In this document: positions 7,535 to 16,022 of the stretch, piece after piece
How positions within the stretch are numbered: position 1 is the stretch's first letter
Layout of the letters: each line of letters opens with the position of its first letter
Assembly (NCBI GenBank): GCA_035547915.1
Contig: DASZTS010000142.1
Location: 1-32,135, forward strand
Source of the DNA: DASSFG01 sp035547915
GTDB taxonomy: Bacteria; Planctomycetota; Planctomycetia; Pirellulales; JAICIG01
DNA: 32,135 nucleotides
Direction of reading: 5' to 3'
Made by a program: the position numbers and the translations under genes
The notes under the pieces: generated by a model
What the model was told of the DNA's origin: nothing
What the model saw: the letters and a program-made list of their open reading frames with translations, nothing else
The model's database searches: none

Positions 7535-9034
7535 TCACTCGGCTGGCGCCTTCGCGGCCGGTTCGCCTTCTCGCAGATCGCCGTCTTGCGGACGGATCAG
7601 TTCGAAATACTTGCGGATGGTCTGCCGGTGACCGAGCGGAATCGGCTCGCTGTCGAGAACCGATTCCGACAGGCGGCGATACTTCTGATACGAGTCGCGA
7701 TATCCGCGGCTGGCCTGCTGACGACCTTCGGGAGAGTGCGTCGTCTCGACCTCCGACGGACCCTCATCGGCCGTCGGACCGCTCACCTGTTCCAGGTTCT
7801 TCTTCGAGAGCAGGTTCGTTTGGTCGCCCTTCACGTTGCCGCTCGTGGTGAGGCCGAAGCTCTCCGAGGGGCTTGTCGACTTTTCGGGATTTTTGCCGCG
7901 CGCCAGGCAAGCTTTCTGGCAATCGCACTTGCCCTCGTTCAACCGCGTCAGCTCGGCGGCCAGCAGATCGTTGATCTTGCGTCGCCGTTGATGGTTCTTG
8001 ACCTCTTTCGCCAACCGCCGCGATCCGCGTTGAAATTTCCCCTTGCCTCCCTTGATGCCGTCGGCCATCTCGCTCGTCGCGTCGGCCAGGTCGCCCAGCC
8101 CCACCTCGCCCATCTGCTGGGCGCTCTTCTTCATCTGTTCTTCGACGGCCTTGGCTTCCTTGCGATCGAGCGGAGGCTCTTCGAGTTGCTCTAGCTCGGT
8201 GGCGGCCTTGTCGAATTTGCCTTCCACGAGCGACTTGCCGGCCTCGGCCAATGCTTGCGAGAGGCTCATGCCCGAGCCGAGCGATTCGAGCTGGGCGTCT
8301 ACCAATTCGACGTTGTATTGTGCCTGCTGTGCCTGGACGGCCGACTGCATGTCGCTGAGCTTGGCCAGCGCCTCGCGCAGATCGACCCCCGGCTCCTGCA
8401 ACTCTTCGACCTTCTCACGCAGCATCTCCACCAGTTTTTCCAACTCGGGGTCCTGGGCCTGCTTGGCCAACTCCTCGAACTGGTTGAGGTCTTCCTCGAT
8501 GGCGGCGGCGGTCGCGACGATCTCGGGGAGCGGGGCCGGCACACCGGCCGCCACCTGTCGCGGACCGGTCGGCCAGACGATCAGGGCGATGGCTGCCACC
8601 AGGGCGGCGAGCGCGGGCGGCAACAACTTGGGCATGTGCCACGGTACGACGACATGCGGATCGACTCGCGACAGGTGTTCGGAGGCGTCGCGGACCTGCA
8701 ATTCATCGAAGGGCGTTTTTTCGGGTTTGCCTAGAAACGCCAGCGCGGTGACCACGCGATCCTTCAAGCGGTAATGCGCATCGACCGCCGAGGCCGCGGC
8801 ATGCCAACGTTGCGGCCACACGAGACCGACGAGGGCGCCGGCCACCAAGCCGCCGACGAAGACGAGCGCGACTTGCCAGGGCGTCACCGACCAATCGGCC
8901 AGCAAGCGTCCCGCGCCAAGCACCAGACCGGCGAGCGCGCCGCAGAAGAGGCCCCAGCAGGCCGTCCGCTCGATGAACAACCGGCGTTGCCGTCGCCGAA
9001 CTTGCGCCAACCGTGTGTAGATCGCACGTTCCAT
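7535..9034 (-). CDS. Membrane protein with long coiled-coil domain (planctomycete type)
   Basis: I place the start at the ATG at 9034 (MERAIYTRLAQ), preceded by GAGGG. An upstream extension of 94 codons is possible but has low-complexity, non-protein-like sequence. The 499-residue product has two N-terminal membrane helices (about 25-45 and 53-73), a motif with HYRLKDRVVTALAFL, a third helix (about 138-154), then about 230 residues of Glu/Lys/Leu-rich coiled coil. The C-terminal part is polar and ends in a conserved-looking PLGHRQTIRKYFELIRP segment. The layout resembles the first 185 residues of the protein at 25156-27360. Function is unknown; it is probably an envelope scaffold related to MoxR/VWA loci. 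Confidence 0.8.
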   Translation of the reverse strand: MERAIYTRLAQVRRRQRRLFIERTACWGLFCGALAGLVLGAGRLLADWSVTPWQVALVFVGGLVAGALVGLVWPQRWHAAASAVDAHYRLKDRVVTALAFLGKPEKTPFDELQVRDASEHLSRVDPHVVVPWHMPKLLPPALAALVAAIALIVWPTGPRQVAAGVPAPLPEIVATAAAIEEDLNQFEELAKQAQDPELEKLVEMLREKVEELQEPGVDLREALAKLSDMQSAVQAQQAQYNVELVDAQLESLGSGMSLSQALAEAGKSLVEGKFDKAATELEQLEEPPLDRKEAKAVEEQMKKSAQQMGEVGLGDLADATSEMADGIKGGKGKFQRGSRRLAKEVKNHQRRRKINDLLAAELTRLNEGKCDCQKACLARGKNPEKSTSPSESFGLTTSGNVKGDQTNLLSKKNLEQVSGPTADEGPSEVETTHSPEGRQQASRGYRDSYQKYRRLSESVLDSEPIPLGHRQTIRKYFELIRPQDGDLREGEPAAKAPAE

Positions 9035-9468
9035 GGACCAACCCTCGCATGCCAAGAAGAGAGTCACCCAAAGCGCCGACCGAAATGCCGCCTGATCATA
9101 TCCCAAGTGCGGCGGCTGAGCAACAAGGTTACGGGTAATAGTATCGGCGTATCGGCGTTTAAAAATGGGGTTGCAATCTGGCGCCGTTCCGGCAAAATGG
9201 CGAGATTCGCGCCGTCGTCTTGCGTGGAAACGGAGGTTCTCCGGCCGGCCCCTGTTTGTGGCCCGGTAACGGCTCCACCGTCTCCGGCCCGAATGGTTCT
9301 GGAGTCCCGCCGGCACACAGGATCAGCCAGGCCGTAACACCGGTTTAGCGGATCGGCAGTCGGGGCGAATATTCGTTTCGGCGAGGCATGATCGGCGATG
9401 CCTCTCGTCGAGCTCCGGTCGGCGGCGCGGTTGACAATTTGGGATTTTGGTTAGCTACGGAAATCAAC
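9035..9468. other. Divergent intergenic region
   Basis: This 434-bp region separates the minus-strand coiled-coil gene from rplY, so it must hold promoters for both strands. Visible items are a perfect TTGACA at 9431-9436 with a weak TAGCTA 15 bp later (9452-9457), which would give rplY a leader of only a few bases, and a tandem TATCGGCG pair at 9142-9157. No gene or RNA is recognised. The promoter call is weak because the spacing is short and the -10 box is poor. Confidence 0.35.
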
Positions 9469-10098
9469 ATGTCGGAAGTATTGAAGGTGGAAATTCGTGA
9501 GGCCCGCGGCAAGCGGCGTGTGCGACGGCTGCGCGAGTCGGGTCTCGTGCCCGCCGTCTTGTACGGCCACGGCGAGGCCAACCTGAGCCTGGCGATCCCC
9601 GCGGACCAGGTGAAATCGGCCGTGCGTCACGGGGCGCGCGTCGTCGATCTGTCCGGGGCCGTCAACGAGAAGGTGTTCGTACGCGACCTGCAGTGGGATA
9701 CGTTCGGCCTCGACGTGCTGCATCTCGATCTGACCCGGGTTTCGGCCGACGAGAAGGTCGAAGTGCAGGTGGTCGTCGAGTTGCGTGGCGAGGCGCCCGG
9801 CGCGAAGGAGGGTGGCGCCGTCACCCAGGTACTGCACCAAGTCGACGTGGAATGTTTGGTGACCGCCATTCCCGAGAAGTTGACGCTCCGGATCAACGCG
9901 CTGGGTCTTGACCAATCGCTCACCGTGGCCGACATCGAGTTGCCGACAGGCACGACGCTGGTCACGGCCGCCGATACCATCGTCGCGCAGTGCAGCGTGC
10001 CGAAGGAAGAGGAAGAATCCGCGCTGCCGAGCGAAGGTGCCGAGCCGGAAGTGATTGGACGCAAGGCCGATTCGGAGGAGGAGGGGGACGAAAGCTAG
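9469..10098 (+). CDS. rplY: 50S ribosomal protein L25/general stress protein Ctc
   Basis: Binds 5S rRNA in the large ribosomal subunit. The start at 9469 (MSEVLKVEIREARGKR) fits the family N-terminus; a longer frame from 9388 adds unrelated residues. The 209-residue protein has the L25 domain (LRESGLVPAVLYGHGE, about 20-35) followed by the Ctc/TL5-type beta domain (VEVQVVVELRGEAPG, EKLTLRINALGL, DIELPTGTTLV) and an acidic tail (EEEGDES). This is the long Ctc form, not the short enteric form. It begins a plus-strand cluster and is followed 6 bp later by pth, a very common neighbour. Confidence 0.93.
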   Translation: MSEVLKVEIREARGKRRVRRLRESGLVPAVLYGHGEANLSLAIPADQVKSAVRHGARVVDLSGAVNEKVFVRDLQWDTFGLDVLHLDLTRVSADEKVEVQVVVELRGEAPGAKEGGAVTQVLHQVDVECLVTAIPEKLTLRINALGLDQSLTVADIELPTGTTLVTAADTIVAQCSVPKEEEESALPSEGAEPEVIGRKADSEEEGDES

Positions 10099-10104
10099 CG
10101 GGCC

Positions 10105-10665
10105 ATGAAATTGGTGGTGGGGCTGGGCAATCCCGGCCGAAAGTACCAGGCGACGCGGCACAACATCGGCTATGAGGTGCTCTGGGCGCTGGCACGTCGG
10201 TTTGCCAAGGGCTCACCCAAGACGAGTTTTCAGGGTGAGGTGGTCGATGCCGAATTGAGCGGTGTCCGCTGCCTGCTGTTGTGGCCGCAAACGTTCATGA
10301 ATCGCAGTGGCGTCAGCGTGGTGCAGGCGCGCGATTTTTATAAACTGGATAATGGTGAGATGCTGGTCGTCTGCGACGACTTCAACCTACCGCTCGCACG
10401 GTTGCGTGTGCGGGCCAAGGGGTCGTCGGGCGGGCAGAAGGGCCTGGAAGATATCGTGCGTGCCCTGGGAACGGATGACTTTCCGCGTCTCAGGGTGGGC
10501 ATCGGGCAGCCGCCCGAAGGATGGGATGCGGCGAATTACGTGCTTGGCAAGTTCGGGAAGGGAGAACTCGCCGAGGTGGAACAGACAATCGAGCGGGCGG
10601 CCGACGCGGTGGTCGACTGGGCCCGTGACGGCATCGACGCGTGCATGAACCGATATAACGCTTGA
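10105..10665 (+). CDS. pth: Peptidyl-tRNA hydrolase
   Basis: Cleaves the ester bond of peptidyl-tRNA released from stalled ribosomes. The 186-residue protein has normal length and the expected motifs: VGLGNPG (Asn9), the catalytic histidine in RHNIG (His19), TFMNRSG (Asn66) and CDDFNLP (Asp91). One position differs: the usual GGHNG motif reads GGQKG, so the family asparagine is Lys112. It follows rplY by 6 bp and precedes rpsF by 26 bp, consistent with one transcript. Confidence 0.96.
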   Translation: MKLVVGLGNPGRKYQATRHNIGYEVLWALARRFAKGSPKTSFQGEVVDAELSGVRCLLLWPQTFMNRSGVSVVQARDFYKLDNGEMLVVCDDFNLPLARLRVRAKGSSGGQKGLEDIVRALGTDDFPRLRVGIGQPPEGWDAANYVLGKFGKGELAEVEQTIERAADAVVDWARDGIDACMNRYNA

Positions 10666-10691
10666 GAAGGTCGACAAGACAGGAGTGAGCT

Positions 10692-11132
10692 TTGGCGCAG
10701 AACGTTTACGAAGGACTGTTCATTTTCGATTCGAATCGCTACAGCCGCGATCCGGGCGGTGTATCGGCCCAGATTGCCGAGTCGGTGAAGAAGCTCGAAG
10801 GTGAAGTGCTGGTCAGCCGGTTGTGGGAAGAACGCCGTCTGGCGTATCCGATCAATGGACAGCGGAAGGGGACGTATTGGCTCTCCTATTTCCGCATGGA
10901 CGGAAAGCATCTCACCACGCTCGAGCGAGAATGTCAGCTCAGCGAGAGCATCATGCGTTCGCTGGTGATCAAGATCGATCCGCGGATCGTCGATCACTTG
11001 GTCACTCACGCGACCACCGTTCATCCGACCGCCGCCCCCAGCGACCCTTCGAAGGCCAAGAAGCCCGAAGCGAAAGATGCCCCGGCGGAGGCCGAGGCGC
11101 CGCCGGTGGAAGAGGGGGGAGAGGTCGGCTAG
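10692..11132 (+). CDS. rpsF: 30S ribosomal protein bS6
   Basis: Component of the small-subunit platform, where it normally pairs with bS18. The start is TTG at 10692, supported by AGGAG at 10681-10685 with 6-nt spacing. The product opens MAQNVYEGLFIFDSN, matching the family start. The core shows the ferredoxin-like fold pattern (WEERRLAYPINGQRKGTYWLSYF, then a SIMRSLVIKID strand). The C-terminus extends past the usual length with an Ala/Pro/Glu-rich tail, giving 146 residues in total. ssb follows 27 bp later. Confidence 0.94.
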   Translation: MAQNVYEGLFIFDSNRYSRDPGGVSAQIAESVKKLEGEVLVSRLWEERRLAYPINGQRKGTYWLSYFRMDGKHLTTLERECQLSESIMRSLVIKIDPRIVDHLVTHATTVHPTAAPSDPSKAKKPEAKDAPAEAEAPPVEEGGEVG

Positions 11133-11159
11133 AATCGCGCATTACACAGCGAGGGCGCT

Positions 11160-11660
11160 ATGGCGAGCTTCAATCGAGTTATCCTGTTGGGGAATCTGAC
11201 GCGCGATCCCGAATTGCGCTACATTCCCAGCGGCACCGCCGTCACCGAAATCGGGCTGGCCGTCAATGATCGGCGCAAGGCCGCCAACGGTGAGTGGGTG
11301 GATGAGACGACGTTCGTCGACGTCACGCTGTGGGGTCGCACGGCCGAGATCGCCACCGAATATCTCAGCAAGGGGTCGCCCGTCTTGATCGAAGGGCGGC
11401 TGAAGCTCGACAGTTGGCAAGACAAAGAGGGACAGAAGCGCTCCAAGCTACGCGTGATCGGCGAACGCATGCAGATGGTCGGGGCGAAGGGACAGGGAGG
11501 CGCAGGACATGGCGGCGGCGGTGGCCGATCGGCATCCCGCGGCGGCGGCGGAGGGGGTGGCGGCTACGACGAGTCGGACTTTGGACCCTCGGGCGACAGT
11601 TATGCCGAACCGAGCGGGGCCAGCCCCGGCATGCCGGCGGACGACGACATACCGTTTTGA
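11160..11660 (+). CDS. ssb: Single-stranded DNA-binding protein
   Basis: Coats single-stranded DNA in replication and repair. The 166-residue protein has an N-terminal OB fold (about 1-105: FNRVILLGNLTRDPELRY, VDVTLWGRTAEIATEYLSKGSPVLIEGRL). A Gly-rich linker with repeated glycine runs follows, then the conserved acidic tip DDDIPF, which recruits partner proteins. The ATG at 11160 has GAGGG upstream. It follows rpsF as in many bacteria. The next 282 bp before rplI have no rpsR but do hold a repeat copy. Confidence 0.97.
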   Translation: MASFNRVILLGNLTRDPELRYIPSGTAVTEIGLAVNDRRKAANGEWVDETTFVDVTLWGRTAEIATEYLSKGSPVLIEGRLKLDSWQDKEGQKRSKLRVIGERMQMVGAKGQGGAGHGGGGGRSASRGGGGGGGGYDESDFGPSGDSYAEPSGASPGMPADDDIPF

Positions 11661-11737
11661 CATAACGATTTGCAGCAAACTAGAGACTGATTTTGCGCTG
11701 TTGATGGCGCGCCTGTCAGTTCTCACAGAAAACATTA

Positions 11738-11838
11738 AGAGCGGCTGACAAAACCCGGAAGTCGGAGCGCCATTGGGCAAAAGATCGGCCGTGAAACGCC
11801 GATCTTTGTGGTGCTCGATCCGGTTTGTCGGTTGCTCT
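11738..11838 (+). repeat. Full copy B of the dispersed structured repeat (best-preserved)
   Basis: Begins AGAGCGGCTGAC and ends GTCGGTTGCTCT. The 12-nt ends pair completely as plus-strand RNA, with three G-U pairs. The inner hairpin is a perfect 10-bp stem: AAAGATCGGC at 11780-11789 with GCCGATCTTT at 11798-11807, loop CGTGAAAC. The copy is in the orientation of ssb, 78 nt after its stop and 104 nt before rplI, where rpsR would be expected. No target duplication is seen at its ends. Confidence 0.88.
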
Positions 11839-11942
11839 AAAGTGGTCGCGGCGGACGCCGGGCGACTTACGTAGGGCATGGTTCGGTGCGACATCCGACC
11901 ACGCTATTCACCCACCGACAGCCATTCATTCAGAACATCGCC

Positions 11943-12521
11943 ATGAGCACGAAACCGGCCACCAAGAAACCTCGTCAGAATAAACGCCTGCCGCGCGGTC
12001 CCCACGGCGGAATCGAGTTGCTGTTGATCCAGTCGGTCGATCACCTGGGTAAGCAAGGCGAGGTCGTGTCGGTCAAGCCCGGTTACGCCCGCAACTACTT
12101 GTTGCCACAGGGATTGGCGACGATCGCCACCGATCATCACAAGCGGATGATCGAGAAACACAAGGCCAAGCTGCAAGAGATCCAGAACCAGCGATTGGCC
12201 GGTTTGCGCGATCTGGGAGATCAGCTCGCGCGGCAGAGCATCACCATCGAAGCGAACGCCAACGAAGAAGGGCATCTCTACGGATCGGTCGTGGCGAGCG
12301 ACATCGTCAGCGCCCTGAAGCGCAACGAAGTGACCATCACCACCGATCAGGTGCGGTTGAAGGGTCCGCTCAAGGAACTGGGCCTCTATACGGTCAACAT
12401 TCACCTCGGCCACGAGGTCGAGGCCGAGCTCAAGGTGTGGGTGGTGCCGACCGTGACCGACGAGGTGGCCGAACACAAGCCTGCGGCCGAACCAAAGCCT
12501 AAGGCGACGCCGGCCAGCTAG
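11943..12521 (+). CDS. rplI: 50S ribosomal protein bL9
   Basis: Binds 23S rRNA and spans out from the large subunit. I start it at the ATG at 11943 (MSTKPATKKPRQ); the frame opens 57 nt earlier without family-like residues. The usual bL9 N-terminal domain is displaced by a basic extension of about 30 residues, then reads GIELLLIQSVDHLGKQGEVVSVKPGYARNYLLPQGLA. A connecting helix and the C-terminal domain follow (GHLYGSVVASDIVSAL, LKELGLYTVNIHLGHEVEAELKVWV), ending in a Pro/Lys-rich tail. It comes to 192 residues against about 150 in most bacteria. dnaB begins 5 bp after the stop. Confidence 0.94.
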   Translation: MSTKPATKKPRQNKRLPRGPHGGIELLLIQSVDHLGKQGEVVSVKPGYARNYLLPQGLATIATDHHKRMIEKHKAKLQEIQNQRLAGLRDLGDQLARQSITIEANANEEGHLYGSVVASDIVSALKRNEVTITTDQVRLKGPLKELGLYTVNIHLGHEVEAELKVWVVPTVTDEVAEHKPAAEPKPKATPAS

Positions 12522-12526
12522 ATTCC

Positions 12527-13939
12527 ATGGCCAGCTACCAACGGATCGACGAACGTCCTGCTGCGCGCGGAGGTTCCACCTTGCTCGACCGCCTGCCCCC
12601 ACAGAACCTGGAGGCGGAACAGGGCGTGCTGGGCAGCCTGCTGCTCGATCCCGATCTGTGTGACGAAGTCGCCATGCTGTTGCGGCCGGCCGACTTCTAT
12701 TTGCCCTCCAACCAGTTGCTGTTCCAGCATCTGCTGGGCATGCACAACGACGGCCTCCGCATTGATGCGACACTGCTCGTCGAGCGGTTGAACAAGCATG
12801 GCGATCTGGAGTCGATCGGCGGCCAGGCCTACTTGTGTGAAGTGGCCGAGGCGGTGCCGACGGCGGCCAATGCCGTCTATTACGCCGAGATTGTCCGCGG
12901 CAAGGCAACGTTGCGGTCGTTGATCCACGCCAGCACCGAGATCATCCGCGACGCCTACGACCAGTCGCTCGAGAGCCGCGAGATGCTGGCCCGCGCCGAG
13001 GAAAAGGTCTTCCGTATTCTGGAAGACCAGGGCACGGGCAATCTCGCGCCCTTGCAGGACGTGTTGCACGAAGCGCTGACGCGCATCGATCAGCGGTTGG
13101 CAAAAGGGGGCGGCGTGGGGGGCATGCCCACCGGCTTCGCCGACTTAGACGGCATGACGGGCGGCTTCCACGAGGGTGAGTTGGTCATTCTCGCCGCGCG
13201 ACCCAGCATGGGCAAAACGGCGCTGGCCACCAACATTGCCGACCACGTGGCGATCGATTCGGGACGCACCGTCCTGTTCATCAGCCTGGAAATGTCGGGC
13301 TTCGAACTGGCCGAGCGCATGCTGTGTGCCCACGGACGAATCAACGGGCACAAGTTGCGCAACGGTTTCATCTCGCCCACCGACCGCACGAAGTTGGTAG
13401 CGGCCGCGGCGGCCATGAGCGGCGCGCCGTTGTTCATCGACGACACCCCCAGCCGCACGATGACCGAGATCGCGGCCACGGCTCGGCGTCTCAAACGCCG
13501 CGAAAACCTGGCCATGATCGTGATCGATTATTTGCAGCTCATCGAGCCCGACAATTCGAAGGACCCGCGGCAAGAGCAAGTGGCCAAGATCGCGCGGCGG
13601 CTCAAAGCGCTGGCCCGCGAGTTGAAGGTGCCCGTGCTCTGCCTCGCGCAATTGAATCGACAGGCCGAAGCGACCAAGGACAATCGCCCCCGCCTCAGCC
13701 ATCTGCGCGAAAGCGGTGCCATCGAACAGGACGCCGACGTGGTGATGTTTGTCCATCGCGATGAGTATTATTGCACCAACGACGAAGAACGCGCGCAGGT
13801 GGCCGGCCAGGCCGACCTGATGATAGCCAAACAGCGCAACGGCCCCACAGGCGACGTCAAGCTCGCCTGGCTGCAAGATTACACACGTTTCGAGAACCTG
13901 GCCCGCGAGGGTTACGACTTCACCCCAGACCAGTTTTAG
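12527..13939 (+). CDS. dnaB: Replicative DNA helicase DnaB
   Basis: Hexameric 5'-3' helicase that unwinds the replication fork. The 470-residue protein has the N-terminal DnaB domain (about 24-125, starting PPQNLEAEQGVLGSLLLDP) and a RecA-type C-terminal domain. The Walker A motif is ARPSMGKTALA (about 223-233), Walker B is MIVIDYLQLI (about 328-337), and SHLRESGAIEQDADVVMFVHRDE carries the arginine-finger region. Length and order are normal and no intein is present. The ATG at 12527 follows rplI closely. The stop at 13937-13939 is abutted by a weak repeat-like sequence. Confidence 0.97.
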   Translation: MASYQRIDERPAARGGSTLLDRLPPQNLEAEQGVLGSLLLDPDLCDEVAMLLRPADFYLPSNQLLFQHLLGMHNDGLRIDATLLVERLNKHGDLESIGGQAYLCEVAEAVPTAANAVYYAEIVRGKATLRSLIHASTEIIRDAYDQSLESREMLARAEEKVFRILEDQGTGNLAPLQDVLHEALTRIDQRLAKGGGVGGMPTGFADLDGMTGGFHEGELVILAARPSMGKTALATNIADHVAIDSGRTVLFISLEMSGFELAERMLCAHGRINGHKLRNGFISPTDRTKLVAAAAAMSGAPLFIDDTPSRTMTEIAATARRLKRRENLAMIVIDYLQLIEPDNSKDPRQEQVAKIARRLKALARELKVPVLCLAQLNRQAEATKDNRPRLSHLRESGAIEQDADVVMFVHRDEYYCTNDEERAQVAGQADLMIAKQRNGPTGDVKLAWLQDYTRFENLAREGYDFTPDQF

Positions 13940-13965
13940 AACGACTGACAGGTCGGCAGGAACGG
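13937..13965 (+). repeat. Possible partial copy of the dispersed structured repeat
   Basis: AGAACGACTGACA at the dnaB stop codon resembles the left end of the element (AGAGCGGCTGACA) and is placed as in copy C. The similarity fades after about 15 bases and there is no right end. It may be a decayed copy or chance. Confidence 0.25.
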
Positions 13966-14028
13966 AACGGTCGCCGAGGTACGGACCGCCATTAACCATT
14001 TATAGGCCCGCGCCAACCGATTGCCCCT

Positions 14029-15438
14029 ATGCCTCATGCCCCAAGTGCCGCCTCGTTCGTCGCCAACCAGGAACGGGCGCATTGGCACGACCAGGCGTTG
14101 TGGTTCGTGCGGGCCAAGCGCGACAAGATGGCCCACGCGTTGCCCGAGTGGGAGGCGCTGCGCGAGACCGCGGCGCAGATCAAGGCCCACACCGTTTCGC
14201 GGCTGGCCGACTACCTGGAGCAGTTCGCCACCCAGGCCGAGCGGTTGGGCGCCCATGTTCACTGGGCACGGAACGCCGCCGAACACAACCAGATCGTGCT
14301 CGATCTGTTGCAAGGCCACCACGTGCGGCGCGTGGTCAAGAGCAAGTCGATGCTCACCGAGGAGTGCCACCTCAATCCGTTCCTCGAACGGCACGGCATC
14401 GAGGTCGTCGACACCGACCTGGGTGAATGGATCGTGCAGTTGCGCGGCGAGCCTCCCAGCCATATCGTGCTTCCCGCCATCCACATCAAGAAGGAAGAGG
14501 TCGGGCAACTGTTCCACGAACGGTTGGCGACGCAGGCCGGTGTGAGCGAACCCAAATACCTGGCCGAAGCGGCCCGCCGCAAGCTGCGAGAATGCTTTCT
14601 GGCGGCCGATGCGGGGATCACCGGCGTCAACTTCGCCATCGCCGAGACGGGCGGTTTCGTGGTCTGCACCAACGAGGGGAACGCCGACCTGGGCGTATCG
14701 CTGCCGAAGCTGCACATCGCCTGCATGGGCATCGAGAAGTTGATCCCACGGGCAAAGGACCTGGGCGTCTTTCTGCGACTGTTGGCCCGCTCGGCCACCG
14801 GGCAGCCGGTCACCACCTACTCGTCGCACTTTCACGGTCCGCGCCCGGGTTGCGAGTTGCACATCGTGTTGGTCGACAACGGCCGCAGCGAGCTGCTCGG
14901 TTCGACCGAGTTCCGGCGCTCACTCAACTGCATCCGTTGTGGGGCCTGCATGAACACCTGCCCGGTCTATCGGCGCAGCGGCGGGCATAGCTATTCCGCG
15001 ACCATTCCCGGACCGATCGGATCCATCCTGGCGCCGGCCCGCGACGCCGCGACCCATTACAGCCTGCCACACGCCTGTAGTCTGTGTGGCTCGTGCAGCG
15101 ATGTCTGTCCGGTCAAGATCGACCTGCACCACCAGTTGCTCACCTGGCGTCGCGAGCTTGCGGTACGGCGACTCTTACCCTGGCACAAGCGCTTGGCGAT
15201 GCGTGCCGCCAGCTTCGTGCTTTCGCGACGTTGGCTTTACGAGATCTTCGGCAAGTTGGCGCGATCGGTCGGGCCGAGGTTGCCGCGGTGGCTCGTCTAT
15301 AACCGCTTGAACGCCTGGGGCAGACAACGCGAGCTGCCGGTTTTCCCACGCAATAGCTTCCGCGAGCTGTATAACGTCCCGCGGAACGAACGGGCGTCTC
15401 ACGCAAATCCCTCTGCGGCCGAGGCCAATGGACGGTAA
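14029..15438 (+). CDS. lutB: LutB-type iron-sulphur lactate utilisation protein
   Basis: LutB is the iron-sulphur subunit of the LutABC complex that oxidises L-lactate to pyruvate. The 469-residue protein has the N-terminal LUD-type domain (VVKSKSMLTEECHLNPFLERHGIEVVDTDLGEWI, GVNFAIAETGGFVVCTNEGN). Two ferredoxin-type cluster motifs follow near residues 301 and 351 (CIRCGACMNTCPVY and CSLCGSCSDVCPVKI). Length matches the family. The next gene, lutC, overlaps it by 11 bp. No lutA lies upstream: dnaB ends 89 bp before and that gap is too short. The start ATG has no clear ribosome-binding site. Confidence 0.93.
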   Translation: MPHAPSAASFVANQERAHWHDQALWFVRAKRDKMAHALPEWEALRETAAQIKAHTVSRLADYLEQFATQAERLGAHVHWARNAAEHNQIVLDLLQGHHVRRVVKSKSMLTEECHLNPFLERHGIEVVDTDLGEWIVQLRGEPPSHIVLPAIHIKKEEVGQLFHERLATQAGVSEPKYLAEAARRKLRECFLAADAGITGVNFAIAETGGFVVCTNEGNADLGVSLPKLHIACMGIEKLIPRAKDLGVFLRLLARSATGQPVTTYSSHFHGPRPGCELHIVLVDNGRSELLGSTEFRRSLNCIRCGACMNTCPVYRRSGGHSYSATIPGPIGSILAPARDAATHYSLPHACSLCGSCSDVCPVKIDLHHQLLTWRRELAVRRLLPWHKRLAMRAASFVLSRRWLYEIFGKLARSVGPRLPRWLVYNRLNAWGRQRELPVFPRNSFRELYNVPRNERASHANPSAAEANGR

Positions 15439-16021
15439 GCGAGCCATCTTGGACGCGGTCCGCCGACATGCTCCGCCCGTGGCGCCGCTCGGCGACGTGG
15501 CTGGCGAATGGATCCGCTATTCCGACCCGCGGCAGCAGTTCGCCACGATCCTCGAATCGGTGGGGGGACGCTGCCAGGTTGTCCGCCAGGTGGACGAGGT
15601 AGGGCGCGAGCTGGCGAACTTGCCCGCATATCAGGAGGCAAAGGCCATTTGCTCGTGGGTGCCCGGCGTGGAAGGGAACGTCGATCTGGCGGCCATTGCC
15701 GATCCTCACGAGTTGGCGACGATCGACTTCGCGATCCTCCCCGGCCAGTTCGCCGTGGCCGAGAACGGCGCCGTCTGGGTCACCGACGAATCGCTGCCGC
15801 ACCGGGTCATCTACTTCATCAGCCAGCATTTGGCCTTGGTCGTGCCCGCCCGGACCGTGCTCAACAACCTGCACGAGGCGTACGAACGATTGAGCTTCGC
15901 GCGGCCCGGCTTCGGGGCGTTTATTTCGGGCCCCTCCAAGACGGCCGACATCGAACAATCGCTGGTGATCGGGGCGCACGGGGCCCGTTCGCTGACCGTG
16001 TTTCTAATAGACGAGGCTTGA
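15428..16021 (+). CDS. lutC: LutC-type lactate utilisation protein (LUD domain)
   Basis: Third component of the L-lactate oxidation complex. The 197-residue protein is mostly an LUD domain: DPRQQFATILESVGGRCQVV, DFAILPGQFAVAENGAVWVTDE, ISQHLALVVPARTVLNNLHEAYER and the nucleotide-loop-like ISGPSKTADIEQSLVIGAHGARSLTVFLI near the end. The GPSKTADIE segment is the family hallmark. Its start lies inside the end of lutB (11-bp overlap), so translation is probably coupled. The next gene starts one base after its stop. Confidence 0.92.
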   Translation: MDGKRAILDAVRRHAPPVAPLGDVAGEWIRYSDPRQQFATILESVGGRCQVVRQVDEVGRELANLPAYQEAKAICSWVPGVEGNVDLAAIADPHELATIDFAILPGQFAVAENGAVWVTDESLPHRVIYFISQHLALVVPARTVLNNLHEAYERLSFARPGFGAFISGPSKTADIEQSLVIGAHGARSLTVFLIDEA

Positions 16022-16022
16022 G

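Noticed and set aside
9035..9316. 94-residue N-terminal extension of the coiled-coil protein
   Set aside because: The extension is Arg-rich and unlike the protein body; the ATG at 9034 has GAGGG in front and starts a normal N-terminus.
9431..9457. Strong promoter for rplY
   Set aside because: The TTGACA is perfect, but the -10 box is poor and the spacing is 15 bp, so I kept it only as a weak remark within the intergenic entry.
11738..11838. Hammerhead-like words (CUGA and GAAAC) in the repeat
   Set aside because: The catalytic core needs CUGANGA, but the element reads CUGACAA, and the cleavage-site strand and three-stem junction do not fit.
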